From NCBI GenBank assembly GCA_963675135.1, contig OY776120.1:26440001-26504000 (forward strand): a stretch of DNA of 64,000 bases, written 5' to 3'. The notes under the pieces are model-generated. The model was not told the origin of the DNA and ran no database searches. It worked only from the letters and a program-made list of their open reading frames with translations. Every line of letters starts with the position of its first letter. Within the stretch, counting starts at the first letter, position 1. Source of the DNA: Galeopsis tetrahit (taxonomy: Eukaryota; Streptophyta; Magnoliopsida; Lamiales; Lamiaceae). A program made the position numbers and the translations under genes. Positions 33,101 to 44,001 of this stretch are shown in pieces.

Positions 33101-36100
33101 CACTTATCTCCCACCTCACTATTTTGAGACGAAAGATGCCCACGGTAAAATCCGCACCTTTGATCTTGTTGATGGAGGTGTTGCTGCAAATAATCCCGTG
33201 AGTAATTTTTCCTATATATATATTTTAGGGGAAGTAATTTATTTTAGTCCCGTAAGTTATCTCTTTTTTTTTTAGTCATGCATTGAGACTCTAGCTGCAT
33301 CAACGTTTGATTGATCAATCAGGCTGTGTCACTGAGACTCTGCATCCATGTCAACGTTAATCAAATGTAATTTCGCCTCGATAACCAAACAAAAATGCTA
33401 AAAATAATTGATCAAAGTTTTAGCTAGGACTATTTTCAATTCAACTAAAATACAGATATCATCATGTGGATAATTTTGATGAGTTCATTCATTAATTCAA
33501 AATGGGTTGCTAGCTTTGGATCTCATGATTTGCAGTTTATAATTGAATTGGACAGACCCTAACGGCCATAACACTGATTTCCAAAGAAATATTACTGAAA
33601 AAGTTTGAGGTAGATGGCATGCAACCAATGGACAAGAATAGAATGTTGGTCCTGTCTTTGGGCACGGGCATAGCTAAAATGGAACACAAGTACAATGCAC
33701 GAGACGCTACGCGATGGGGCTTGCTCGGATGGGTCTACAACAACGGAGCCTCGCCCTTGATCGATATTTTCGGAGATGCAAGCTCCGACATGGTCGACAT
33801 TCACGTTTCCACCATTTTTCAATCCACTGAAAAAAACTACCTACGACTTCAGGTATTATTATATAGTGGCCGGAGTACTATTAATTAATTTTATCGCTAT
33901 ATATATACATGCATAATTATTTCGGAAAATTGCCACTTTACGTTTTGCATTTCGGAAAAATGTCACCCCATATTTTATTTTGTTTGTAAAGTTGCCACTC
34001 AACACTTTTTTAGACATAAATATTGGAAGCACAAATCGCACAAGGTTGCACAGTTCTATTCTATATGTTAAACTTAAAAAATCCTATTCCCTCCGTCCCT
34101 TGATTATTTGCACACTTTCCTTAACGGGCGTCCCAACATTATTTGTACACTCCAAAATAATAAACAATTTACATAATTTTTACCCTTACAAATCAGTGAC
34201 GGACCCATAAATTTTGTATTGGGGGGCCCGATTTACATTACTATAAATAAAAAATAATATTATAAATTTTATATCTAAACAAAAAATCATTATAAAATTT
34301 TAAATAGATCTCATTTTATTAATTTAAAATTAACGACTTTTATTATGCTTCAAAGAAAATTAATTTTAACAGTTTCAACTCATAAAAGGTGAAACGGTAT
34401 TAAAATTTAACGTGCATTCTCGTTGAGACATTAGTCAATTTAGTGAGGTGTAAAAGAAAATTTTAAAAATAAACTAATGTAGGGGAGTATATTTTTAGGT
34501 GATTTAGTGAGGTGTAAAAGATAATCTAGTGAAGTGTAAGGAAGAATGTGAACAAAAAATGAGTGACAATTTTGAAAATAAAATAATATAGTAAGAGTAG
34601 TAATTTTGTAGATTATTTACGCATTATAAGTGTGCAAAAAACTTTGAGACGTCTCAATAAAAAAGTGTATGAATAATCACGAAACGGAAAAAGTATATAT
34701 ATATAAAAAAAATAAAAAATCAGTGGGGGGCCCATTGGCCCCCTGGGCACTATGTAGGTCCGTCTATGCTTACAACATTCATCTAATTTCAAAAATACCA
34801 CTCTATTTGGGCCCACAATTTAATATCTTCCTCCACTTTAGTCAAATCTCATTCATTTTAGTCAATGAATTACTAATACCCCTCCTTTATTCCACCATAC
34901 ACATCACTCTATTCCGTTTTCTTAATCTCCATGTCTGTCAAACCATGCACAAAATCCAGGGATGGAGGGAGTAAAACTTAAACTGGCCATTTGCCAAATT
35001 TAAAAAATATTTTTCGTCTCATATATTTGTCTTTTTCGTAAAAAGTGACAAGATAGTTAAAAAAATCAACTTAGTTCCATATTCTTCGAATTTTCAGTCA
35101 AATTGACTGAGCAATATTAAAAAAAAAAAAAAAAAAAGTATTAAATCGATTTTTTTACCATCTTGGATCTTTCGAGAGAAAAAAAAAAGGCAAAAGTTGT
35201 AGTACGAGAAATGTATTTTTTTTTTTTTTTGACGGAAGTACCAAAAATGTTTTTAAATATACATACATGCACGTTCTTTATTACTCAATCAGTATAGTTA
35301 TGACCGTTTGGTAGCTAGATATGTTGAGATATCTATAATTAAACTGAATATCTCAATTGACACATATTGAATTGAAAATTGTTTGTCTTTTGATAATTTG
35401 ATACGTACACAATTGAATGTATTTTTACGTATTGAACAGTAGCGGATCCATAATTTTAAATTTGAAGTACGAAAGATTATAAACAATTTGATGCAAACTA
35501 AATTAAAAAAAACGCATAACATGCAAATCAAACTATATATAAATAGAACTGAGTTCGTAAAACCTTCATTTTTATGGATATGATGTGCTAGAAATACATC
35601 ATTTTCATTAAAAGTAACCAAAACTATCATGTAATATTGATCATCCACACTTTTTCGTAGTTTATTTTTAACATAGGTCATTTCAATTTTTTTATTTTGG
35701 CAAAAATTTATTAGCGGGTATAAGAAATACCCAACAATGTACGATTACAAAGAGTTCAAAAGTAAACTATCCCAAAGCATAATTTAGGTTCTCTATCCCA
35801 ATTCTAAAATGAATAAAAAGGTTGCAACATTGACTTATCTTTAAGCCATCTAAATAAAAAGGTCATTTCAAATAATATTGTACTCTTTTACATATTGGTT
35901 AGTCATTCCACAAAAACTAGTTGTCATTCTGTCATTTTCTAATTGAATTGATAGTTAATAATAAAATAATTACAACTGTTTTGTTTACTATAAATAAATT
36001 CACCATTGAAACAACAATCACTTAACAATTTTATCTCACTTAACTAATTTAACATATATGTAGCAATAATAATATATATAAACCTCAATTTTTTTAATTA

Positions 36101-36596
36101 ATGTTGGGCTAGAAGAATTGGGTTGAGTTCGATCAATTTCTTTTCTTACACTAAAATTAATGGGGTACAATATTTTTTTTACAAGACATATTAGTAGAAA
36201 ATTTTCAATTTATATACCCCATTTCCTCCTCTACATCCATCCTTAGTGTTGAATATAAAATTTATTTTAAATCTGGTTAGACATCTATCTTGAACTCAAT
36301 TATTCGACTAATCTATCCTATTAAATTGGATCTTGATCAAGTGTGGGATGATTTGATGTGACGGTGAACAGGAGGACACATTAGGTGGAGATGCATCATC
36401 TCTTGATATTTCAACCATCCACAATTTTCAGAAGCTTATTCAGATTGGTGATAGCCTGTTGAAGAAACCGGTTTCCCGGGTTAACTTGGAGACGGGTAGA
36501 CCCGAGCCGGTTCAAGGAGAGGGCACTAATGAAGAAGCTGTAGCCCGGTTCGCCAAGCTACTTTCGGATGAAAGAAAGTTTCGACAGGCCAATTAA
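24164..36596 (+). CDS. Patatin-like phospholipase / lipid acyl hydrolase (six exons, 405 aa)
   Basis: Exons, read by splice sites and homology: 24164-24331, 24514-24695, 32771-32954, 33036-33197, 33556-33852 and 36372-36596. All introns are GT-AG and the joined frame of 1218 nt has no stop before TAA. Residues 1-22 look like a signal peptide. The oxyanion-hole motif is SIDGGGVRG (33-41). The nucleophile elbow is GTSTG with Ser76. The second half of the Ser-Asp dyad is the DGG motif at Asp224. Family members are soluble acyl hydrolases that deacylate phospho- and galactolipids, and some act in defence or wounding. The length is normal for the family. Introns 2 (8.1 kb) and 5 (2.5 kb) are swollen by transposons, but no exon is damaged. 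Final exon boundaries need transcript evidence; the recognition itself is firm. Confidence 0.9.
24752..26889 (-). repeat. SIRE-type LTR in intron 2, antisense to the gene, truncated
   Basis: On the minus strand it starts TGTTAGGAATAAAATGAG (26889 leftward), matching the start of the G LTR (TGTTGGGAATAAAATGAG, 47435). It continues through a TATA box (25545-25552) and the region equivalent to 48780-48990. About the last 110 bp of the LTR, including the terminal hairpin, are missing at the left, so no target duplication can be paired. A hAT MITE is nested at 26239-26714. It lies wholly within the second intron of the patatin-like gene. Confidence 0.8.
26239..26714. mobile_element. hAT-type MITE with GAGTCGAG repeats (476 bp)
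   Basis: Perfect 8-bp target duplication ATGTGATC (26231-26238 and 26715-26722). Termini are TTGGGGTGTAAGTGAGTCGAG and its near-inverse ending CTCGTTTACACCCCTA. The interior is saturated with GAGTCGAG and CTCGACTC, again a plausible array of transposase-binding repeats. Non-coding. Inserted in the intronic LTR. Confidence 0.85.
26890..27280. other. Intron 2, AT-rich stretch
   Basis: Nothing recognised beyond A/T-rich intronic sequence. Confidence 0.5.
27281..27900 (-). mobile_element. Repeat debris and GC-rich inverted-repeat element in intron 2
   Basis: A palindrome GTGAGACCGTCTCAC (27299-27313), followed by GTGAGACGGGTCTC, marks one repeat type. From 27456 a 29-bp imperfect hairpin (arms containing TAAACACTCTCAT and its inverse) is followed by a GC-rich core with A-runs (about 27545-27790) and an AT-rich edge containing GTGTATTTAC. 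Read on the minus strand, the layout (AT edge, CCCTAATT, GC-rich core, hairpin) is that of the element at 30999-32223, so I take it as a degraded relative. Open frames in the GC-rich core are not supported as genes. Confidence 0.45.
28483..28552 (-). ncRNA. tRNA-related sequence with A and B boxes (SINE head or tRNA relic)
   Basis: On the minus strand the sequence reads GGATAGCTCAAGTGGTTAGA (A box) and about 25 nt later GGGTTCGAGTC (B box). The D arm can pair (GCTC with GAGC) and the T arm mostly pairs, but the anticodon stem does not form. It is therefore not a working tRNA. Internal RNA polymerase III promoter boxes at this spacing are what the head of a plant SINE shows; no diagnostic 3' tail was identified. 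Confidence 0.5.
28615..28915. repeat. CCGAGGG/CCCTCG palindromic repeat cluster
   Basis: About ten copies of CGAGGG, CCCTCG or the variant CCCTCAC in alternating orientation within 300 bp, many as short stem-loops such as CCGAGGGATTAAACCCTCG. Non-coding. Likely subterminal repeats of a DNA transposon. Confidence 0.6.
29550..32240 (-). repeat. Second antisense SIRE-like LTR in intron 2 (approximate left end)
   Basis: On the minus strand it begins TGTTGAGAT (32240 leftward), is interrupted 17 bp in by the element at 30999-32223, and continues through TATATATAG at about 30388-30396. It then has the CCACTATAAAAT word typical of the R region of these LTRs (29890-29905), ending near 29550. The left end and terminal hairpin are not recognisable, so it appears truncated. 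Flank GACAT follows at 32241, with no convincing partner. Confidence 0.55.
30999..32223. mobile_element. Foldback/MITE-like element with 45-bp terminal inverted repeats (1225 bp)
   Basis: Perfect 8-bp target duplication ATATCAAT (30991-30998 and 32224-32231). Termini GGCCCTGGCTATATACCCC and, inverted, GGCCTTGGCTATATACCCC extend for about 45 bp with a few mismatches. A 263-bp unit is tandemly duplicated (31391-31653 and 31654-31916), each copy holding a hairpin (31575-31634 and 31837-31896). A further long palindrome is at 31921-32013. The GC-rich interior has short open frames that are not conserved between the two copies. The 8-bp duplication suggests hAT, but the termini are not typical; superfamily open. 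Confidence 0.8.
32241..32770 (+). other. Remaining intron 2 sequence before exon 3, with a B-box hairpin
   Basis: No gene. An inverted repeat at 32544-32573 and 32590-32618 contains GGTTCGAT (tRNA B-box-like) in one arm and its complement in the other. Confidence 0.45.
34087..34971. mobile_element. Stowaway-like (Tc1/mariner) element in intron 5, with nested element
   Basis: Bounded by TA on both sides (34085-34086 and 34972-34973). The start TTCCCTCCGTCCCTTG and the inverted end CTCCCTCCATCCCTGG match the CTCCCTCCGTCCC terminus of plant Stowaway-like MITEs. Most of the interior is a second element (34193-34768). Related, shorter sequence lies in intron 2 at about 29320-29420. Confidence 0.65.
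34193..34768. mobile_element. hAT-like element nested in the Stowaway-like element
   Basis: Starts TCAGTGACGGACCC and ends GTAGGTCCGTCTATG (imperfect inverted termini). Flanks CTTACAAA (34185-34192) and CTTACAAC (34769-34776) form an 8-bp duplication with one mismatch. Non-coding, with GGGGGGCCC-type words near both ends. Confidence 0.6.
34974..35436. other. Intron 5 AT-rich stretch
   Basis: Contains homopolymer A-runs (about 35121-35138) and T-runs (about 35217-35231). No feature recognised. Confidence 0.5.
35437..36245. mobile_element. Degraded hAT-like element in intron 5
   Basis: Starts CAGTAGCGGATCCATAA and ends CATCCATCCTTA, weakly inverted. Flanks GTATTGAA (35429-35436) and GTGTTGAA (36246-36253) could be an 8-bp duplication with one mismatch. 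No coding sequence. Confidence 0.4.
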
Positions 36597-36789
36597 TTAA
36601 TATTAATGAATTTTCACTTTCCTAGATTGAATAAATAGACTATGTACCAAAGTTTTAATTTAATTATAAAATAAATGTATTATATTATGCTTTAAATATA
36701 TGCCCTGTTTTCTCCCACATTTTAGATTTAATAAGTGACAAATTGTGTACTGATTTTCAAATAATTTACAATTATTAATCCCCAATTTT
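36597..36789 (+). terminator. 3' region and poly(A) signal of the patatin-like gene
   Basis: AATAAA at 36630-36635, 34 bp after the stop codon; another AATAAA lies near 36669. Retroelement sequence (element G) begins within about 200 bp of the stop codon. Confidence 0.6.
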
Positions 36790-38898
36790 CTTACAATGAG
36801 ATATTGTCCAGAAGGGAGTGCACAAAGAGGTGCAATTGATGTGCTAGCTGATCTTGCTGTGGATGAGACAAGACTCCAATCTCCCCTTGACTCATCCATG
36901 CTCAATTACTCAAAATTCTTAGAAGCTGCACTTCATGAGCCAACCCTCCTGAGCAAAGCCCCTTCAGAATCATTGCTCTCAAAAGCAACTAAGGTACCAA
37001 GTGTTGAGCCCAACCCTTCTGAAGCCAATATCCCTGAGCTCAACCTTCCTGCAGCCACTCTTCGAGCCAATTCCCCTGAACCCAGAGCCAACTCCCCTAT
37101 AGCCCAAAGTTCTCAATCTAATGAGGTGGAGCAAGAGCTACTGTGGACAGTTTGTACCCACAGCTTGCAGAATTTCCAAGATTGCAGCAACAGTTTCATG
37201 ATTTGAGGATGTTGGTGGATGTGAAAGATAAAACAATTATGGAGATTGCACAAGTCATTCTTGACAAAGGTGCAAACTGGTGGCAGATAGAAGAGGGCAG
37301 ATTACTTCACTTTGCTGGAGTAAACAAGACAAGGTTCCTCACTGATGAGGAAGTATTTGCCAAGTTGGTTGCTGACAAAATTGCAGAAGAGAAGGAGAGA
37401 CTTGCTAAAGGGATCAAACACCCTGATAGCAGCTCTAGTGATGATGGCAAAGTTGATCCCCCAAACCCTTCTAAACCTTCTCAGACCAACCCTCCTGAAC
37501 CCTCCCAGACCAATCTTCCTGAACCTCCCAAACCCAACCCTTCTGAATCCAGCAAGTTTTCAAACCCCCTTGTAACCTATCATAGAAAAGGCTCTGTCTC
37601 TTCAGAGGTGTTGACCAAAGATGGTTACACAGCCAAAGATGCATCTGCCAATGAAGGTTCATCTGAACCCACGGCACAGCTTGCAGATGTTGAGGCTCCT
37701 ACCTTAGAAGCTGGTTTGATTAAGGCCTATTCAGTGTCAGGAGAGTTGGACACTGATCAGCCCTTAATCATTCAGGATGACTCAGTGGCTGCTGATATGA
37801 GCACTGTGATCTCCCATCAACTGCCATCTTTGAACCCTGTTGAGGGTGAAGGTGCTGCAGGTCTAGGAGAAGGGGTTGAAAAGGAAAATCTAGTGAAAAA
37901 ATCAGAGGGAGTTATGGATGAAAGAGAGGTAGTTATCACTAAGATTGTAAGTGTACCAACATATGAGAGTAGAATAAGTGAGGAAGGACAGGTTATTCTT
38001 GAAGTCAAGTCTGAACTTCAAGAATCCCTTGGTGAAAAGAGGTTTGTTCCTTTATGTGAGGACACTAATATTGAAGGGAGTCAAAAAGAAGTTGAAAATG
38101 AGAAGAAAGTTGTTGATGTATCAGAGTCTTATGAAAAGAATAATGAGGGTGATGAGTGTTTATTCTCTAACCCTTTTGATTTTTCTGATATAGCAGGTAT
38201 TTCTCTTGACCAAATCTTTGCAGATGATATTCTAACAGATGCTCCCATCCAAGTAGACTCTGGATCAGCACAAGCATTGCTTGGGATGCAATCATCTAAG
38301 CTGGACTCCTTGGCTCATCAAGTCCAATCCTTGGATGAGCAAGGTAGAACACTGACATCTGTGGAGATGAGATTAACTGGCTCTGAAGATGTGGTGCTAC
38401 CCACATAGGAAGCAAGGATAAGTGGAGTGGAATCTGGTCTGCAAACCATCTCTACTGAGGTTCAAAAAGCAAAAGCCAGTATGGAGTCTATCTCAAAAGA
38501 GGTCAAGAAAGAGCAGAAGCTGCTAAGAGACAACCACAACTCCAATGTCAAAGCTCTTATATTGACTGTCAAACAGGCACTTGGCAAGAAAACAGTCATT
38601 CAGAAGAAAAGAGCTGAAGAAATGAGGCTAGCAATGGTGAAGGCTGCCTCAGAAAAGTTTTCCCAAGAAGTGATGGCCAACATTGTTGAAAGTGCTGTAG
38701 CCAATCTTACTGACCTGTTGAAGGCAATCCTTGATGCATCTCTCAAAGCAACCATGGAAGAGGTTGTTGAACAGAAAATGAAGCCTGTTCTAGCTTTCCT
38801 AAGCTTGAGCAGTGACAAGATGCAGAATATACACGATGAGAATGTATATTTGCTAGAAGAGATGAAGTCTCTAAACCAAGCCCAATCCTTGATGGCAA

Positions 38899-40645
38899 TG
38901 ACTTGGATCGAATTTTTGCACTTTTTACAACTATACGATCCCCACAAACGTATGGGTTCGTTATAGTTGAGTAAGTATACGACCTAGTAGTTATCGTCCA
39001 AAGACTTAATTGAGTGAGAATGAGCCCCTAAAGTTACAAGTTATCATGCTATTGTAGTAACTAAATGATTATGTTTGGATTTTTGGGAATAAGCACAAAA
39101 AATATTAAACTAAATTAACTAAAGTGATGAGAACTAGTGATAAGAAATAACAAGCTATCTAACTTTCGATTGAAAGTGCAAGAGAAGTGTATTGCCTCGG
39201 GTGTTTCCGTTTTGTGAGCAATTAAGTGAACTAGTGAACCAATTACATGATTTTACGACAAATTTGGGTCAATCTAAAGGCTATCACATAAGTGTGCAAA
39301 CCCCCTCGAAAGGCATAGGTAAACATCGTGCATTGATTAGCAATTATAGGATCTAACCAAATACCATAAGCCCCTAAGATAGTGTTTCATAAGCACTTTC
39401 AACACGGTTACTAATGCTTATGAAACGCCCTCTCACCAAACTCCTAGACGACCTCTACTCGTTTAGTGTCTAAGGTTGTCGGTCTAGCCATTAACACCCC
39501 TCTCGGGTGAGCTAATTACTAATTAACTTCTATTCAATTGATCAAAGCTCACACTCACACTCCCAATCATGCTACCCAACTCTCATTGCAATAAACATAA
39601 TCGAACATGCTTGCTAATAGGGTTGATCAACCAAATGAATCAATCAAAGTACAACTCTAGAAACATAAAAACCCAAATTATAAGCTAATCATGAAATTAA
39701 TTCAAAATTACACTAAATTCTCATCAAAACATCCACACCCAAGGCAATTGAGGATTAGCCCATGGTTCTAGAAGAGAATCCCATGGCTACAACAACAAAT
39801 AACATCAAACTCATAATAAAATAACAAGAGATTGAAGAAATTAAGAAAATACCAAATTGAATTGCAAAATAGAGTAATATCACCTTGATCATGCGAATTT
39901 AGCTACAAAACGATGTAATAGACGATGCCCGATGATAATCGTAGCTTGATTTGAAGCAAAAACCAATATTCTATCTAATCTATTGAAGAAATTAAACTAA
40001 AAATGAAGAACACCTACAACTATGTGTTTGTGTGTGAGAAAATGCTTGAAAAAGGAGTAAGACTCCTTTCTAAAACTCAAATTGGAGCTATTTATAGTTG
40101 GGGTAGAAGTGTTGGACGAAATTTGCACTTAGGTCCCTCGAAAATGGAGAAAATAGCCTAAAACCCCCGAAATTGATGTCACCCGGCCGGGTGGCTCCCA
40201 CCCGGGCATGCCACCCGGCCAAAATACGAACCAACTTAATATATGGCCTTGCCCGGGTTGAAACCACCCGGCCGGGTGGGTTTCACCCGGGCCAAATACG
40301 AAAGGCCTTAAAATCTGCCCTTGCCCGGGTGGTTTTGACCCGCCCGGGTCGATTCTACCCGGGCATGCCTTTTCGTCTCTTCATATCTCGAGCTTCTGAC
40401 CTCCGATTGACTCGATTCTTTTTTTCATTCCACTCCGTTTTTCGAGACGAATCCAACGGTGCACTCCTCTTTATGATCCAGTAAATTATGGTTGGTGTTT
40501 TGCTCCAAATTCCCTCGTATTTCCTACAAAATCGACAAAACACAACATTTCTCTCATTTCGGCTTAAACAATCATAATTCAATGAAATCCACATCAAAAC
40601 ATGTTTCACATGTGCTCCTAAAACGTGTAAATTCCACTCGAATCA
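38899..40645 (-). repeat. 3' LTR of the Ty3 element
   Basis: On the + strand it starts TGACTTGGATCG and ends CACTCGAATCA. The minus-strand TATA box CTATAAATAG is at 40088-40097. A palindrome cluster of CCCGG words is at 40181-40370, upstream of that TATA box in the direction of transcription. Confidence 0.9.
40181..40370. repeat. CCCGG/CCGGG palindrome cluster in the Ty3 3' LTR
   Basis: In 190 bp, words such as CACCCGGCCGGGTGG, CACCCGGGC and GCCCGGGTGG recur about ten times, giving GC-rich palindromes inside an AT-rich LTR. The same cluster is at 45284-45472 in the other LTR. Confidence 0.7.
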
Positions 40646-42399
40646 ACTCCCCCAAACTTAAAGTGTTGCTCGTCCTCGAGCAACGAAAGAAATACAACAT
40701 GAGGGTGAAATTTACAACTAGATGATCAATGAAAGATTCCACGTATCAAATGACATGAAATGAATTCTTCTTCCTCAAGATACATTCTCAAAAATGATCA
40801 CAAGTTCAATATTGAAGATCCAACTAATTACTCACACATGCTCAACACACAACAACAAGTGATGGTGATGACAATATCAAAATGTTCAAGTTCAACTCCC
40901 TAGATATAGTGTTTCTCTCAAACACTCAAATAAATTAAGGACAATAAGCACTCATCAATCAAATCATGCATTGCAATTCCCATATGCTTGCCCAAGCTCT
41001 ACCATCTTTCCACCACAACCATGTTCAACAATGGGATCAATAGGGCTTAACCAAGGACGTAACATTTGCTCTTTGGACGAGGTAAGATGAATATGGAAAA
41101 AGTGACTTGTCTAGTGGAGAACGAAAGTTATTTTTCAACAATTCAAGCTCGTGCTCTTAAGGTTTACAACTTTCATTCTCACTTTTCATATGAATTCCTC
41201 AAATGTATTCATTTTCTCATCTTTTAACCAATTTCTTCTCTTTTTCTTGTGAGCTCTTGGGGCTCATTGTCCCTCTTTTCTTTCACAATTTTTCTTTTCA
41301 CTTCCATCTTTTTTTTTTCTTTTCACAACTTTGCCATTTTTTTTTTCTTCAAACCAAAGGCACTATAACACATGTTTTACCACTTTCTTTTTATTCTCCA
41401 CTAGATTTGGATATCAAAGGCTCAAAAGGTTAAGTGGTTAAACATTGTAGGTGGCCAAGAGAATGGGAAATCAAGCTCAAACGGGCTAACTACGGAAAAT
41501 TACTTTGGTTATTGGGAAATTTTTGGCTAAGTGACGTGTAGTACGAAAGATGGCATACATCCTATCTCAAAGTATCACACAAGCATGATTTCAAGCAAGA
41601 ACTTGGGCAAGTTCTAGAAAAGCAAGCAATGAATTGATTCACTCACAAATGAAATAAACCGGATTAATGCTCGGTTCAAAGCTCAACTCTCACCGGTTCA
41701 TTAAAGACTCAAACATTCATCAATCACCCCCACACATAACTCATTGTGCATGCAAAACATCCATAGGCAACAAGATGACAACAACACAAACAAAATGATT
41801 CATTACAATCATGTACACATTCAAGGAATCAAATTCACGACAAATCACTATCCAATGTGACTAAATGATTATTAAAGCTCAAATTACACACATACACAAG
41901 AGTACACATTGGTGTCAATAGAAAATGTAAAAACAAACATACCCCCCCAAACTTTTTCATTGCAAAGCAATTAAAAGTTTGGAAAAATAGTGTTGCATTG
42001 ATATTGACACCAAGTGCTAACCATACAAATCTACACACATGGGCCACTATCCCAACAATTAACACTAAGAGTAGCTAAGCAATCAATATTATGAACAAGA
42101 ATATAAATTCCACTACCCCCCCAAACTTAGTAATTGCTATGCAATTCCTAAGTTTGGAGTGGGCGTACCTCTCACGATTGCTATAGCTACACCTTCTTCG
42201 AAGCTCAAAGTTCCACTTTCGATCTCCAATCGTCCATTCGATCCAAGCTTCTCCAACTAACATCAAAACTCACAAACACATCAAACTAAACTAACAAAGC
42301 AAATAAAATGAGCAAGAAATGAAATAAAGCAAGTAAAAATGGGTTGCCTCCCATTTAGCGCTAGGTTTAACGTCCTATGCCGGACGGAACTTAACAAGT
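40646..42399 (-). other. Non-coding 3' interior of the Ty3 element with PPT-like hairpins
   Basis: No ORF with family support. AAGTTTGGGGGAG (minus strand, 40647-40659) next to the 3' LTR is the likely polypurine tract. Related CCCCCAAACTT words recur at about 41942-41954 and 42116-42128, and at 42707-42717 inside the coding part. Each of these three lies in a hairpin. Confidence 0.6.
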
Positions 42400-43861
42400 T
42401 CATACTTCTCTTTCTTTGAATGGAGGATGATAATACTTGACATTGTGCTCATCGGTGATGAACACTTCATCCTCCTCACTTTCCAACACAATGCCTCCTC
42501 CATAGACCAATTTCTTCATGACCAACATTTTCCGTTCCTTGATCTTCATCTTTCCAAGGACTTCCATCACTCCCAAGGTGCCCCATACCACCGTATCTCC
42601 AATTTCAAAGCCCTTCTCAATATTTCTCTCCTTCGAACTCTTTATTTTTCCCTCTTCATCTTCACTACCCTCAAGGAACTTATCAAAACTCTTCTCCTTA
42701 TAAAACTCCCCCAAACTTGAGTTTTGCTCAAGTTTGGGAGTTTGCTTCAATTTGTTATCATCTCCCGGATCTTTCGATGGGACTTTTGGTAATGGCTCTT
42801 TCACATAAATGTCACATTCTTGGATGGAGGGAGATTCCTTCTTTCTTGGGGAACTCTCAATTGAGCTATTCTTGGAGAAAATCACTTTCTATACATTCAC
42901 CTCCAATGTTACCTCTCCTTTTCTCAAATCGATGTTTGCTCCCCCCGTGGCAAGAAACGGCCTCCCAAGAATCAATGGGATATTTGCATCTTCTTTCATA
43001 TCTAACACCACGAAGTCGGCCGGAATGATAAACTTGTCAATCTTCACCAATACATCTTCAATGATCCCTTTAGGATAGGTGATGGAACGATCCGCTAATT
43101 GGAGAGTAATTGATGTGGGCACTACTTCTCCAAGTCCCAAACGCTTGAAGATTGAAAGTGGCATCAAATTGATGCTAGCTCCCAAATCACAAAGAGCTTT
43201 CATCATGGGACCATCACTAATCTCACATGGGAGAGTGAAACTACCCGGATCCTTGAGCTTTTTGGGAGGGGTTCGTTGAAGGATAGCACTACACTCTTCG
43301 GTCAACTTGATCTTCTCATCATCCACTAGTTTCTTTTTGTTTGCTATTGCATCCTTTAGAAACTTCATGTAATGAGGTATTTGCTCTAAAGCATCCGAAA
43401 GTGGAAGATCAATGTGGATTTTCTTGAAGATATCCAAAAACTTCTCAAACTTCTCATCCATTTTCTTCATGTATCTTCCCGGGTATGGAAGTGGCTCATA
43501 TGTAAGGATAGTAGGCTTGATGTGGAGGCGGATAGTAGGCTTGTTGTGGAGGTGGATAAGGGTAAGGATAGTATCCTTGATATGGAAGGTGGTTTTGAGG
43601 TGGATATTGTGGATTTGGGTTATGGAGATTTGGTGGTGGGTTTGGAGGTGGATTCCCTCCAACTTGATTTGCAACTTGGTTGTTCTCTCTTTGAGGATCA
43701 TCATCTCCATTTGGTGGAGGATTCATCTCTTCAATGTTTTCCATCTCAAATGGTTCTTCTATGACTCTTTGTCGATTCCTACTTCGATTCCTTCTTCTTG
43801 CGTGTGCCTCGATCTCAAGGTCTAATGGTTCAAGAGTTCCTCCACGTGATCTTGTGATCAT
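42400..43861 (-). pseudogene. Truncated gag-protease gene of the Ty3 element
   Basis: Start MITRSRGGTLEPLDLEIEA at 43861 is the usual Athila/Tat gag N-terminus. It runs into a Pro/Tyr-rich tract (PPPNPPPNLHNPNPQYP) and stops near 43496 by frameshift. The next frame, to 42889, gives LPYPGRYMKKMDEKFEKFLD, then TEECSAILQ, and an aspartic-protease-like region with CDLGASINLMPLS and ILGRPFLATGGANIDL. The active-site triad is DLG instead of DTG, as is normal in this group. A further open stretch to 42400 is Lys/Glu-rich. The central gag domain and zinc knuckles are missing. The protein is probably not a working gag. Confidence 0.75.
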
Positions 43862-43983
43862 GCACCTACAAAAGGAAAATGTCAAAGCCCACAAAGATGA
43901 ACAAAAACAAAATAACAAAAGGAAATGCTACTATCAATAACACTCAACAAACTATAAGTCTCACTAACAACACTCGCTTAAGT

Positions 43984-44001
43984 CCCCGGCAGCGGCGCCA
44001 T
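43984..44001 (-). promoter_or_regulatory. Primer-binding site of the Ty3 element (tRNA-Asp type)
   Basis: On the minus strand, directly after the 5' LTR, the sequence reads ATGGCGCCGCTGCCGGGG. Apart from one base it is complementary to the 3' end of plant tRNA-Asp, a common primer in this group. Confidence 0.75.

Noticed and set aside
42427..43940. Plus-strand ORFs opposite the Ty3 gag-protease
   Set aside because: Shadow frames: composition is Leu/Phe/Ser-rich with no domain, and the minus strand has the family motifs.
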